Positions 1 through 8,859 are shown, numbered from the stretch's first letter. The stretch: 15,764 bases of DNA from UBA7239 sp035430165 (GCA_035430165.1 DAOMGE010000053.1:1-15764), one strand, 5' to 3'. The notes: generated from the letters alone by a model not told the origin. Program-made: numbers and translations.

Positions 1-342
1 CCGTTCGACGCGCTGCCTGCCGGTTTCCGCGCCACGCCACCGCAATTGCTGTATCGCCACCATTGCGTGCTCGACACCAGCAAGATCCGGCAGCAACTCG
101 GTTATCGCGATGTCGTGAGTGTCGAGGAAGCACTGTTGCGCACCGTGCGCTACTACAGGGACAATCCGTTGGCGGATGGCAGCGAAGCGGAACAGAATCT
201 TGGCGATCCGTTTGATTATGCGTACGAAGATGCTTTCATCGCCGCATGGCAGCAGCACGGCGCAAATTTTGCGGAAACTGTTGCAACATTGCCAGCGCCG
301 AAAGTGGTGTGGAAGCATCCGTATCAGCAAGCGCCCAAGTAA
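1..342 (+). CDS. NAD-dependent epimerase/dehydratase (extended SDR), C-terminal part only
   Basis: The reading frame is open from base 1 and ends at TAA 340-342, so about 113 C-terminal residues are visible and the start lies outside the window. The stretch LDTSKIRQQLGYRDVVSVEEAL followed by RTVRYYRDNPL is typical of the substrate-binding C-terminal end of extended short-chain dehydrogenases that act on nucleotide sugars or similar substrates: an Asp/Ser-Lys-Ile motif, a 'LGY' turn, then an acidic helix and W/Y-Y-R. The Rossmann domain and the YxxxK active site would be upstream and cannot be checked, so the substrate is unknown. Only 33 bases separate it from the next gene on the same strand, so the two may be cotranscribed, but their functions do not obviously match. 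Confidence 0.7.
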   Translation, partial: PFDALPAGFRATPPQLLYRHHCVLDTSKIRQQLGYRDVVSVEEALLRTVRYYRDNPLADGSEAEQNLGDPFDYAYEDAFIAAWQQHGANFAETVATLPAPKVVWKHPYQQAPK

Positions 343-375
343 TCAAAAGCCTGATAAAACACAAAGGGAATTCAC

Positions 376-3300
376 ATGCTCGCACGTAGACTTGTCGTTT
401 TACTATCTGCCTTGATGCTTTTTTTCAGCGGACTGTTATCGTCGGCATTGCTCGCCAGTGAGGTACCGAAAACAGGAGTGGCAATAGGTACTGCAGATTT
501 CAACCAAATGCTAAGCAAGCAACTGGGTTCTGACGCATTGAAAACTGACGCGCTGCCGGATGGTAGCTTCCAGCTCGGCAATACGGTGCAGGCATTGCAA
601 GCACAGGTTGCCCCCGGCGGCACAACGTTTATTTCTACCAGCAAGGAAACAGGAAAATCGGGTCGTTTTGTGCTGTCGCTGGCGCAGTGGGGTCGTGCAG
701 GCGCATTGCAGGTAGCAGATTCTGCGAGCATCTATGAGAAAGATCAGGTTGTTTATCACACCCATACGAATGGTATTGCTGAAAAATTCAGTAACAGCGG
801 TAACGGTATACAGCAGGATTTTATCGTGCCGATCAAGCCAGCTGGAAACGGCTTACTGCACGTGCAACTTCAAGTTGAAGGCGCAACACTCACTAGCAAA
901 GACGATGGCTTTACTGTCGTATTAAATCATTCACAGCGCACACTGACTTACGATCGCCTTCATGTCACGGATGCCAATAACAAAAAAATTCCTGCACACA
1001 TGCAATGGTTGGCCAGCAACCGGATCAACATCGAAGTAGACGATAGCGCTGCACAATACCCGTTGACGATTGATCCAACGATTGGTGATGCAAACTGGAT
1101 GTCGATGGGAAATGTCCCCGGAGCGGACAACACGGTTTATGCCATGGTGCGCAGCGGCTCTATGTTTTACGTTGCCGGTGCGTTCACTGTTGTGGGTAAT
1201 GCGGCAACCAATTATGTAGCGAAATGGGATGGAACATCGTGGTTCACACTGGGGACGGGGATGAACTCCCTCATTTACACGCTAGCAGCAGATAGTGGCG
1301 GCAACGTGTATGCAGGTGGGTCTTTCAGTGTTGCCGGTGGTGTTGCGGCAAACAACGTTGCCAAATGGAATGGTACAGCCTGGAGTGCGCTGGGCACGGG
1401 CATGAACAGCACAGTTAATGCGTTAGTGACTGACGCCAGTGGTAATGTCTATGCAGGGGGTTATTTCACGACAGCCGGGGGTACATCAGCCAAGTATGTT
1501 GCGACATGGAATGGCAGCGCGTGGAGTGCGCTGGGCACTGGTACGAACAGCACCGTGAATGCGGTTGTTGTCGACAGTGCGAACAATTTGTATGCAGCCG
1601 GGGCTTTCACCACAGCCGGCGGCGTATCGGCGCCCTATATTGCCAAATGGAGTGGCGGTGGCTGGAGTTCGCTAGGCACTGGTATGGGTGCCGGCGTGAA
1701 TGCGCTGGCTGTCGATAGCAGCAACAATGTGTATGCCGGCGGAGATTTCACCACGGCCGGCGGTGTTACCGCTAAATACGTTGCCAAATGGAGCGGCACT
1801 GCGTGGAGTGCGCTGGGAGCAATCGGGCTGGATGGTTCAGTGTTCGCCTTGCTGGTGGATACCGGTGGCAATCTGTATGCAGGCGGCGCTTTTATTTCCG
1901 CAGCGGGTGTGACAGCTAACCGGATTGCCAAATGGAACGGCACCGCATGGAGCGTGTTCGGCGCTGGATTGAATAATCATGTCCGAGCATTAGGGTTGGA
2001 TGTACAGGGCAATGTTGTAGCCGGCGGTGTGTTCACGTCGGCAGGTGGTTTCACGGCTGGCCGCATCGCCAAGTGGAATGGCAGCGCCTGGAGTGGTCTC
2101 GGAATGTTGACGACGGATGGCACAGTGAGTGCGATGGCATTTGATAGCAGTGGCAACTTGTATGTGGGCGGAAATTTCACCTCGATAGCGAGTACGGCGG
2201 CCAACCGGGTTGCCAAATGGAATGGCAGTTCCTGGAGTGCTTTGGGTTCAGGTATGAGCGGTGCTGTTTATGGTCTTGGCTGCGATGGCAGCGGTAATTT
2301 GTATGCCGTTGGTTATTTCACAACGGCGGGTGGCGTGTTGGTCAAATACGTTGCCAAATGGAATGGTGCGGTGTGGAGTGCGCTTGGCGCGGGCATGAAC
2401 AACACGGTTACCGCCATGGCCATCGATAGCGTTGGCAACCTGTATGTGGGGGGTGATTTCACCGTCGCTGACGGTATTGCCGCCAATTACATTGCGAAAT
2501 GGAATGGCGTAGCGTGGAGTGCAGTTGGCATGGGTATGAATAACCCGGTGCGTGCACTGGCGCTGGATGGCAGCGACAGATTGTTTGCAGCCGGCGTGTT
2601 TACAACGGCTGGCGGCCAGACGGCGAACCGTATTGCAAAATGGGACGGAAGTTATTGGAGTGCACTGGGTACAGGCTTGAATAATCCGGCGACTGCACTC
2701 GCTTTGGATCACAACAATAATGTGTTTGTGGGTGGTTTATTTACTGCGGCAGGTGGCATTGCCGCGAACCGTGTAGCCAAATGGGATGGCAGCAACTGGG
2801 CTGCATTGGGTACGGGCACAAACGCCACCGTGAATGCGCTTGCCATGGATAAAAATGACAATTTGTATGCAGGTGGTGATTTCACAACGGCGGGCGGCAT
2901 CAATACGTATCGCATCGCTAAATGGAATGGCAGCACGTGGAGTGCGCTAGGGACTGGCGTCAACAACACAGTGAATGGTTTGGCGACAGATGGCAGTGGT
3001 AATCTGTTTGCTAGCGGTACATTCAATATTGCAGGCGGCAAGGCGTCTGCGTATCTGGCGAAGTGGTTGCCCGATAATATAAAACCTTCGGTGCCTTCCA
3101 GTCTGGTGGCGTCTGCAATAAATACCGCGCAGATTGATTTGAGTTGGGTCGCCGCGTCCGATGATTATGCGGTGACAACATACAGGATTTATCGCAACAG
3201 TCTGTTGATCGCCACGTTGGGCAATGTCACCAGTTACAGCAACATGGCTTTAACGCCTTCAAGTTCTTACAGCTATACAGTTGTTGCGTGTGACGATTAC

Positions 3301-3411
3301 AACAATTGTTCAGCGCAATCTGAGGTAGCTGCGTCGTCTACTGATCTGGTGATGATGTTGAATGGTATTTATAAAGGCGCCTCGATACGTGAATCGGTAA
3401 TCTCGCCATAA
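376..3411 (+). CDS. Secreted multi-blade (14-unit) beta-propeller-like repeat protein with C-terminal fibronectin type III domain
   Basis: The ATG at 376 is preceded by AAAGGGA at 362-368, a fair ribosome binding site. The 1011-residue product begins with a Sec signal peptide (two Arg near the start, hydrophobic core to about residue 24, likely cleavage after ALLA-S near 28). Residues ~30-235 form a region ending in YPLTIDPTIG. From memory, a YPLTIDP motif of this kind precedes repeat domains in many large exported bacterial proteins. Residues 239-899 are 14 consecutive units of 47 or 48 residues with the pattern W-S-A-L-G ... V-x-A-L-x-D ... G-N-L-Y-A-G-G-x-F-T-x-A-G-G ... (V/I)-A-K-W-N-G. 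The repeat resembles Rax2-like or other propeller blades. Residues ~906-990 look like one FN3 domain (DLSW, YRIYRN, YSYTVVACD). There is no membrane anchor or recognised sorting tail after it. A cell-surface or extracellular adhesion or binding role is inferred; no catalytic motif was seen. It converges on the P-type ATPase gene with three bases between the stop codons. Confidence 0.85.
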   Translation: MLARRLVVLLSALMLFFSGLLSSALLASEVPKTGVAIGTADFNQMLSKQLGSDALKTDALPDGSFQLGNTVQALQAQVAPGGTTFISTSKETGKSGRFVLSLAQWGRAGALQVADSASIYEKDQVVYHTHTNGIAEKFSNSGNGIQQDFIVPIKPAGNGLLHVQLQVEGATLTSKDDGFTVVLNHSQRTLTYDRLHVTDANNKKIPAHMQWLASNRINIEVDDSAAQYPLTIDPTIGDANWMSMGNVPGADNTVYAMVRSGSMFYVAGAFTVVGNAATNYVAKWDGTSWFTLGTGMNSLIYTLAADSGGNVYAGGSFSVAGGVAANNVAKWNGTAWSALGTGMNSTVNALVTDASGNVYAGGYFTTAGGTSAKYVATWNGSAWSALGTGTNSTVNAVVVDSANNLYAAGAFTTAGGVSAPYIAKWSGGGWSSLGTGMGAGVNALAVDSSNNVYAGGDFTTAGGVTAKYVAKWSGTAWSALGAIGLDGSVFALLVDTGGNLYAGGAFISAAGVTANRIAKWNGTAWSVFGAGLNNHVRALGLDVQGNVVAGGVFTSAGGFTAGRIAKWNGSAWSGLGMLTTDGTVSAMAFDSSGNLYVGGNFTSIASTAANRVAKWNGSSWSALGSGMSGAVYGLGCDGSGNLYAVGYFTTAGGVLVKYVAKWNGAVWSALGAGMNNTVTAMAIDSVGNLYVGGDFTVADGIAANYIAKWNGVAWSAVGMGMNNPVRALALDGSDRLFAAGVFTTAGGQTANRIAKWDGSYWSALGTGLNNPATALALDHNNNVFVGGLFTAAGGIAANRVAKWDGSNWAALGTGTNATVNALAMDKNDNLYAGGDFTTAGGINTYRIAKWNGSTWSALGTGVNNTVNGLATDGSGNLFASGTFNIAGGKASAYLAKWLPDNIKPSVPSSLVASAINTAQIDLSWVAASDDYAVTTYRIYRNSLLIATLGNVTSYSNMALTPSSSYSYTVVACDDYNNCSAQSEVAASSTDLVMMLNGIYKGASIRESVISP
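1090..3072 (+). repeat. 14 in-frame tandem repeats of 141 or 144 bp inside the propeller gene
   Basis: Counting from two residues before each conserved Trp, the block is exactly 661 codons: eleven units of 47 codons and three of 48 (units 1, 6 and 8). Units share long DNA stretches, such as forms of TGGAGTGCGCTGGGCAC and GCCAAATGGAATGGCA, so the repeats probably arose by duplication and stay similar through recombination. Units 1, 6, 8 and 14 are the most diverged in protein sequence. Such blocks can gain or lose units and can be misassembled from short reads. Confidence 0.95.
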
Positions 3412-3414
3412 AGT

Positions 3415-6096
3415 TCACGGTGGTGCAGAGTCGGATTTTCTGACCCACCACTTACGCAATTCTTCCAGCGCCAGCATGGCAAAAGTAAACGGCAGGATAA
3501 ATTGCCACACGGCCCAGGGCAGGGCGGCGGTGTCGAGCAATGTGTTGCCTAGCGTTGTGTAATTCAGCAAGGCGAGCAGGGTAACTTCCAGTACAACGCC
3601 CCACAGGATCAGTTTGTTGCCGCGCAAGCCGGTAGAAAAAATCGATCGGGTGCTGCTGCGACAAAGAAATACATTCATAACCTGCAGCACGATAATTGCA
3701 CTAAGGCACGCGGTGGTCGCATGCATATACAGCGCCGAACTGCTGGCAATTTTTTCGCCGTAATGCCAGCCGCCGCGTGACAGGACAAAGAAAAATGCGC
3801 CCATCGCAACACCCGCTTCCATCAGGCCGAGAAACAGGTAGGCACGCAAGGCCAGCGGAATATTCATCAGCCTTTCCGTAATCGGCCGCGGCGGTTTCTG
3901 CATGGTAGCCGGGTCCGGTTTTTCCGTGCCGAGACCCAGTGCTGTCAGTGAATCCGCGCCCATATCAATCGCCAGTATCTGGATCGGTGTCAGTGCCAGT
4001 GGTACAGGCAACAACACGAAAGCGAGATACGGCACCAGTTCCGGTACGTTGTGCGCAAGGATGTAGGTTAAAAACTTGCGGATATTTTCAAATACCGCGC
4101 GGCCTTCTTCGATGCCGTTGACGATGCTCGCAAAATTATCATCCAGCAACACCATGTCTGCCGCCGCACGCGCAACGTCGGTGCCGCCCAGGCCCATCGC
4201 AATACCGATGTGTGCATTTTTCAATGCTGGCGCATCGTTCACACCATCGCCGGTTACCGCAACGATATGTTTCTTGTCTTTCAAGGCTTGCACGATCTGC
4301 AATTTCTGTTCCGCGGCCACGCGGGCAAACAACAGGTCTTCATGTTCGAGTGCGTAATGCAATTGTGCGCTGGAAAAATGTAACAACTGGTCGCCAGTAA
4401 TTACGAGGGGTTTGTCGCCGCGAAACAGGCCGATTTTTTTTGCGATTGCCTGCGCTGTGCCAGGATGGTCACCGGTGATCATGATGACGCGAATGCCGGC
4501 GGCGTGGCATTTGCGGATCGCTTCCGGCACTTCGGCGCGAGCGGGATCTTCCAGTCCAGCCAGTCCGCAGAAAATCAGTTCAGACTCTTCGATAAGTCCT
4601 GCGGCATTGATGGCGACCGGTTTGCATGAAAATCCGAGCACGCGCAAGCCTTTTTCAGCCATCGTTTGCTGGGCTTGCTGTACACGTTTCTGTAACTGCG
4701 GAGTGAATTCGACAATCTCGCCATCTACCAGTAAACGGTTGCACAATGGCAGCAGTTTTTCCGGTGCACCTTTGCAGTACAGCATCGCCTGCTTGTTGAG
4801 ATTATTTTGCACCACCACGGAGACACGCATACGCTCCCCGTCAAACGGAATTTCCTGTAAGCGCACAAAGTCATTATCCGTCAGCAAAGGCTGTGCCATG
4901 GTGTGCAGTGCCACTTCCATGGGGTCGCCAAGCCATTGTTGGTCAGACGAGCGGTGCAAATCATGACAGAGGGCGGCGCAGTAAAAAAATTCACAGTACT
5001 GCGACACAATATTTTTATTTTTGATGGCGTCTTCGATAGTCAACACATGCTCGCCGAGCCAAAGCGTTTGCACCACCATGCGGTTTTCAGTAAGCGTGCC
5101 GGTTTTGTCTGTACAGATAACCGTGGTCGAACCCAGCGTTTCAATGGCGGGCAGATGACGGATCAAGACATTGCGTTTCACCATGCGCTGAGCAGCCAGT
5201 ACCAGCGCCAGCGTCAGTGTGGGCAACAAGCCTTCCGGTACCATCGCCACAATAATACCGATAGCAAAAATCACGGCTTGCCACAGCGGTACACCCACCA
5301 GACGGCCGGCGAAAAAAAACACACCGCCGAGAGAGATTGCCATAACAGCAATCACGCGGCTCATGTGTGCAATTTCCTTGCGCAAAGGCGATGCTTCTTC
5401 GTCGCTGGTTTCTGTGAGGTGAGCAATCTTGCCAAATTCGGTGTGCATGCCGGTGGCAAACACCACAGCCTTGCACTGCCCAACGGTCACTTCCGTACCA
5501 GCCAATAAAATATTGGATGCACGCAATATATCGTCGGCTGTCGAGGCGATGGCATCGCGTTGTTGTACGGCGGATTCACCGGTGATGGTGGCATTGCTCA
5601 CACCCAGTGCAAAGGCTTCCAGTACGCGACAATCTGCAGGGATATTGTCTCCGGCCTCAAGATGAATCACATCGCCGGGTACCAGTAATTCAGCAGGTAA
5701 TTGCATGACATTGCCGTCTCGCAATACTTTGACTGTCGCAGGCAATAATTTTTGCAGTGCAGCCAGGGATCGCTCGACGCGAAATTCCTGCCAGAAAGAA
5801 AATAAGGCACTGACGACAATCACGCACACCAGTGCGATTCCCACTTTCGCCATGCCTTCACCGGGTGCGCGCCACTCGGCCACAAACGCCAGCACGGCAG
5901 CCAACCACATGATGAGGGCAAAAAAATGTGTCAGTTCACGGAAAAATTTCAGCCACAACGGTTCGCGTTTTACGCCTTCAACACGGTTGTGGCCGTATTC
6001 CTGCAAGCGTTGTGTGGCGTCTTGTGGGGCAAGGCCCTGTTCGCTGCTGCCCAGGCTTTGCAATACAGCAGTGACATCAAGCTGGTGGATATTCAT
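3415..6096 (-). CDS. P-type cation-transporting ATPase, P2C (Na+/K+-ATPase)-like
   Basis: This is an 893-residue inner-membrane pump with all core P-type motifs. TGES is at 172-175 (actuator) and the phosphorylated Asp330 sits in DKTGT. KGAPE at 442-446 is in the nucleotide domain, TGD is at 541-543, and TGDGVNDAP at 615-623 is the hinge. Membrane pairs lie near 58-74/84-102 and 248-265/272-300, and about six more helices follow residue 673. M4 reads VPEGLLPTLT, M5 NVPELVPY, M6 LAIDMGADSLTAL, and a late helix has Q805...N808...CRS followed by SIF. These match the Na+/K+-ATPase group (PEGLLATVT, NIPEITPF, CIDLGTD, Q..D..CKTRR.SIF) better than SERCA. The transported ions cannot be told from this, and no beta subunit gene is nearby. 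The ATG at 6096 was chosen because the family N-terminus begins there. A longer form from TTG 6195 would overlap the kinase gene. No good Shine-Dalgarno is visible before 6096. The kinase stop lies 31 bases upstream, so the pump is probably translated from a shared mRNA. Confidence 0.9.
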   Translation of the reverse strand: MNIHQLDVTAVLQSLGSSEQGLAPQDATQRLQEYGHNRVEGVKREPLWLKFFRELTHFFALIMWLAAVLAFVAEWRAPGEGMAKVGIALVCVIVVSALFSFWQEFRVERSLAALQKLLPATVKVLRDGNVMQLPAELLVPGDVIHLEAGDNIPADCRVLEAFALGVSNATITGESAVQQRDAIASTADDILRASNILLAGTEVTVGQCKAVVFATGMHTEFGKIAHLTETSDEEASPLRKEIAHMSRVIAVMAISLGGVFFFAGRLVGVPLWQAVIFAIGIIVAMVPEGLLPTLTLALVLAAQRMVKRNVLIRHLPAIETLGSTTVICTDKTGTLTENRMVVQTLWLGEHVLTIEDAIKNKNIVSQYCEFFYCAALCHDLHRSSDQQWLGDPMEVALHTMAQPLLTDNDFVRLQEIPFDGERMRVSVVVQNNLNKQAMLYCKGAPEKLLPLCNRLLVDGEIVEFTPQLQKRVQQAQQTMAEKGLRVLGFSCKPVAINAAGLIEESELIFCGLAGLEDPARAEVPEAIRKCHAAGIRVIMITGDHPGTAQAIAKKIGLFRGDKPLVITGDQLLHFSSAQLHYALEHEDLLFARVAAEQKLQIVQALKDKKHIVAVTGDGVNDAPALKNAHIGIAMGLGGTDVARAAADMVLLDDNFASIVNGIEEGRAVFENIRKFLTYILAHNVPELVPYLAFVLLPVPLALTPIQILAIDMGADSLTALGLGTEKPDPATMQKPPRPITERLMNIPLALRAYLFLGLMEAGVAMGAFFFVLSRGGWHYGEKIASSSALYMHATTACLSAIIVLQVMNVFLCRSSTRSIFSTGLRGNKLILWGVVLEVTLLALLNYTTLGNTLLDTAALPWAVWQFILPFTFAMLALEELRKWWVRKSDSAPP

Positions 6097-6116
6097 CAGG
6101 CGGTTGATGTAAATGC

Positions 6117-6148
6117 TGGAAAGGTGGTCAGGTGTGACCGCCTTTCCA
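6117..6148 (-). promoter_or_regulatory. Strong intercistronic hairpin spanning the kinase stop codon, just before the pump gene
   Basis: On the minus-strand mRNA, GGAAAGGCGGTC (6147-6136) can pair with GACCACCTTTCC (6129-6118) around a 6-nt loop. There is one C/A mismatch, and one more U-A pair closes the stem at 6148/6117, giving 12 of 13 positions paired. The kinase UGA (6130-6128) falls at the loop and 3' arm. The arm ends 20 nt before the pump ATG. No T run follows, so it is not a classic intrinsic terminator. An mRNA stability, processing or attenuation role, or control of pump translation, is inferred. Confidence 0.6.
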
Positions 6149-8836
6149 TGTTGCAGAGAACAGGTCGTCTTCCAGATAATTTCGCACAGCAGCAATATCG
6201 AACACGGTGCGGTCTTCCTGCAGAATCAGCAGGTTCGGCAACCGTGCCACGCCGATCTTGCCGTTGGCAATGGCGTAGTGGCGCTGGTTTTCATTGATGG
6301 TGGCAATGCCTTCAAATTCGAGATACACAGTGACTTTCGGATAGCGTTTTTGCAAACGGATAATCGAGATCAGGCATTTGTGCATGGTGGCGGTAATCTG
6401 GTTGCGCACATCATCCGGCGTGACTTTTTTCTTGTCAGCACCGGTGACTTTTTCAATCCAGCGCATGAAGGCATTCGGTGTCTTGCTGCTTTCCTTGATG
6501 GCGGCAGCCAGTTTTTCGTTAAGGGCTTCCAGCTCATGCTCGTGTGTGTTGAGTGACTGTTTCAGTTCTTCCAGCAGCATGTCCGGGTCAGTCGTGGGAT
6601 CCACTTTTTCCGGCGGCTTGGCGACGAACAGGATATCTTTCCTTTTGTCGAGCAATAACAGGTAAGACATCATGCGGTAATCCATCGCTTCTGCCTCGTC
6701 GCTCCAGACGGAGGTGGATTGTGCAGCAAAGTCACGCACATCACACGCGAGTTCAATCACCAGATTGCGCAAGCTGAAGAACAGGAATTCAAAATCATCA
6801 ATGGTTTTGGCCTGGTCGACCAGCGCCTTCGGTAGCTTGCCAAGAACCAGCATGGATAACTTGCGTTCGTAGTCGATGAGCCGGTTATGAATTGCTTCCT
6901 CGATTTCAGTGCCGTCGGCGCCAATCTCTTTAAGCAATAGCGGACGCAGGGTTTCGCGATGGTGTTTTTCAAAATCCTTGACCAGATCAACAATCGCCAC
7001 ACTCAATTGCCTTTCCAGTGTCACGATGCGGGAAATTTTCCAGGCAGTGGCTTCCTGCTCTGCCGGGTTGTCAACGGTGTCCAGGTCAATCGCAACGGCA
7101 TAAAAGTACAGTGCTTGTCCACCCATTGCCGAATCTTCCTGCAGGAAGCGGCGAATGGAATACGGATCCTGCCCCATGTTTTTTACCGGGCCAATCATGA
7201 ACAGGAAATTTTTTGAACGGATGAGATAGCACTGGCGTATCCGCGCCTCTTTCGCGACCAGACCGTTCAGGTATGGATGCGGGTCTGCTTCCAGTCTGCT
7301 GAGATGCATCGTCTTGAAACGATAGCCTTGCATCTGGTGGCGCAAATAACCGTCGATGATGAATTGCTTGACGGCTTCGACGGTCAATGCGCGGCGACCG
7401 GCAGGTGGATCGAATTGTGCTTGCCGGACCAGCGTGACGAGGTCATCAAGGTACGCATTGCGAAGTGCAACTTTTTCCTTTTGTACCGACAGTTTATCTT
7501 CAGTGTTGTAGCGCTCGATAATACTGAGGCCACTTTCCACCATGTCAGCAAAGACATTGGTGTCGCGCGTATTGCGCAGCAATTGCTGTGTCTTGAGTAT
7601 CTTCGCTGCGATCGCCTGTAAACCGGCATTGCGCAACACCTGTTCTGCCACTTCTGCCACGGTTTTCCGGCCATGGAAAACCAGCGTGTTTTTCTGGGAG
7701 TCGTACAGTATCCCTTTCGGTTTCAGGAACTGGTTGTAGACGTATTTTTTTTCATCCTCACCCATTTTTGAAAAAATGGGATCGGCAATCGCATGCCAGT
7801 TTTCATTCAGCAGGGGATCCATGTCCTGCAATTCAATCATCACCTCACGGCTGACGCGCACATTGCCTTTTGTGGTTGATGAAGCAGATTCGGTACTTGC
7901 CAGATTGCCTTCATCAACGTGCAGGGCTTTTTTCAGGGAAGCTGCATTGCCACTATCCACGCCGGCAGCGTCGACCTTGCCACTGCGTATTTGCTGGATA
8001 ACCTTGACAATTTCCAGTCCGCTCTGGAAGCGATGCTCGGGTTGTTTCGCCACCATGCGTTCAAAAAATTTCTGGAACTTGGCGAATTGCGCAGGCAATT
8101 TCGGTATCGGTGCCTGGATATGCAGCATGGCGAGCGCCATGAAGTCTGGATCGTCATAAGGACATTTTTTCGCCAGCATTTCAAAAAACATGATGCCGAG
8201 TGAATAGATGTCGGTGCGCCCATCCACTTCACGTCCTTGTAGCTGTTCAGGGCTCATGTATTTCGGCGTGCCGAGGATTTGCCCCGCGACGGTCATCTGG
8301 TTTTCAGAACTTTGTTTGCGCGCAATACCAAAATCGGTGAGTACCGCAGAGTTGTCTTCGCGAAACATGACGTTGTCTGGTTTGACATCACGGTGCACAA
8401 AACCTTTTTCGTGTGCAAAGTGCAATGCTGAAGCGATGTCACTGAGGATGGCCAGGGTTTCATCCACGCTCAGGCCTTTCTTGATGCGGTGTGCCAGATC
8501 GCCGTTGGCCATGAAATCCATGACCATGTAGAACGTGCCGTCGCGCTGGCCGAAGTCATAGACAGGAATGATGTGCGGGTGTGACAGCTGTGACACAATC
8601 TGTGCCTCGCGCAGGAAGCGTTTGGCAAATTCGACATCGGCGGCATAGGCCGGCAGCAAGGCTTTGATAGCCACCGTGCGCTGGAACGAATTCTGTGTCG
8701 CGCTGTAGACAGTGGCCATGCCGCCAGAGCCGATCTGGCGAATATCGCTATAGCCGTTCAGCTCGAATGCCCGGTTATCCCCGAGAGCGGCTTCGTCGAT
8801 GGCGGTGAATTCCCCGGTGTTGGTCGAATCAAGCAC
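6128..8836 (-). CDS. Soluble Ser/Thr protein kinase (Hanks type) with large unrecognised C-terminal region
   Basis: The 902-residue product starts at GTG 8836. That start is preferred because AAGGAG lies six bases upstream, although the frame stays open to 8992. Residues ~29-284 form a complete kinase domain: the glycine loop IGSGGMATVY (35-44), Lys58 in AIK, a C-helix Glu near 77, catalytic HRDVKPDN (148-155, base Asp150), Mg-binding DFG (168-170), an activation segment ending GTPKYMSPEQ, and DIYSLG at 209-214. It should therefore be active. After a short Ser/Thr/Ala-rich linker, residues ~310-902 are mostly helical and charged, with a likely coiled coil near 750-783. I recognise no family there. 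No membrane helix or PASTA repeat was seen, so the kinase appears cytosolic, unlike PknB-type receptors. It is the first gene of a two-gene unit with the P-type ATPase, which it may regulate (inferred). A 288-base divergent spacer separates it from the LLM oxidoreductase gene. Confidence 0.9.
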   Translation of the reverse strand: MLDSTNTGEFTAIDEAALGDNRAFELNGYSDIRQIGSGGMATVYSATQNSFQRTVAIKALLPAYAADVEFAKRFLREAQIVSQLSHPHIIPVYDFGQRDGTFYMVMDFMANGDLAHRIKKGLSVDETLAILSDIASALHFAHEKGFVHRDVKPDNVMFREDNSAVLTDFGIARKQSSENQMTVAGQILGTPKYMSPEQLQGREVDGRTDIYSLGIMFFEMLAKKCPYDDPDFMALAMLHIQAPIPKLPAQFAKFQKFFERMVAKQPEHRFQSGLEIVKVIQQIRSGKVDAAGVDSGNAASLKKALHVDEGNLASTESASSTTKGNVRVSREVMIELQDMDPLLNENWHAIADPIFSKMGEDEKKYVYNQFLKPKGILYDSQKNTLVFHGRKTVAEVAEQVLRNAGLQAIAAKILKTQQLLRNTRDTNVFADMVESGLSIIERYNTEDKLSVQKEKVALRNAYLDDLVTLVRQAQFDPPAGRRALTVEAVKQFIIDGYLRHQMQGYRFKTMHLSRLEADPHPYLNGLVAKEARIRQCYLIRSKNFLFMIGPVKNMGQDPYSIRRFLQEDSAMGGQALYFYAVAIDLDTVDNPAEQEATAWKISRIVTLERQLSVAIVDLVKDFEKHHRETLRPLLLKEIGADGTEIEEAIHNRLIDYERKLSMLVLGKLPKALVDQAKTIDDFEFLFFSLRNLVIELACDVRDFAAQSTSVWSDEAEAMDYRMMSYLLLLDKRKDILFVAKPPEKVDPTTDPDMLLEELKQSLNTHEHELEALNEKLAAAIKESSKTPNAFMRWIEKVTGADKKKVTPDDVRNQITATMHKCLISIIRLQKRYPKVTVYLEFEGIATINENQRHYAIANGKIGVARLPNLLILQEDRTVFDIAAVRNYLEDDLFSATWKGGHT

Positions 8837-8842
8837 AGACAA

Positions 8843-8848
8843 CTCCTT
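8843..8848 (-). promoter_or_regulatory. Ribosome binding site fixing the kinase start
   Basis: On the minus strand AAGGAG is followed by six bases (TTGTCT) and then GTG at 8836. The upstream 52 in-frame codons have no comparable site before their first candidate start, and they encode a sequence unlike kinase N-termini. Confidence 0.75.
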
Positions 8849-8859
8849 CTTTGTCCAGG

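Noticed and set aside
3381..3420. Possible bidirectional terminator at the convergent stop codons
   Set aside because: Only a 6-bp stem with a loop of about 20 bases can form, and no T run follows on either strand.
6097..6195. Longer pump N-terminus starting at TTG 6195
   Set aside because: It would overlap the kinase 3' end, has no RBS and adds 33 residues unlike P-type ATPase N-termini.
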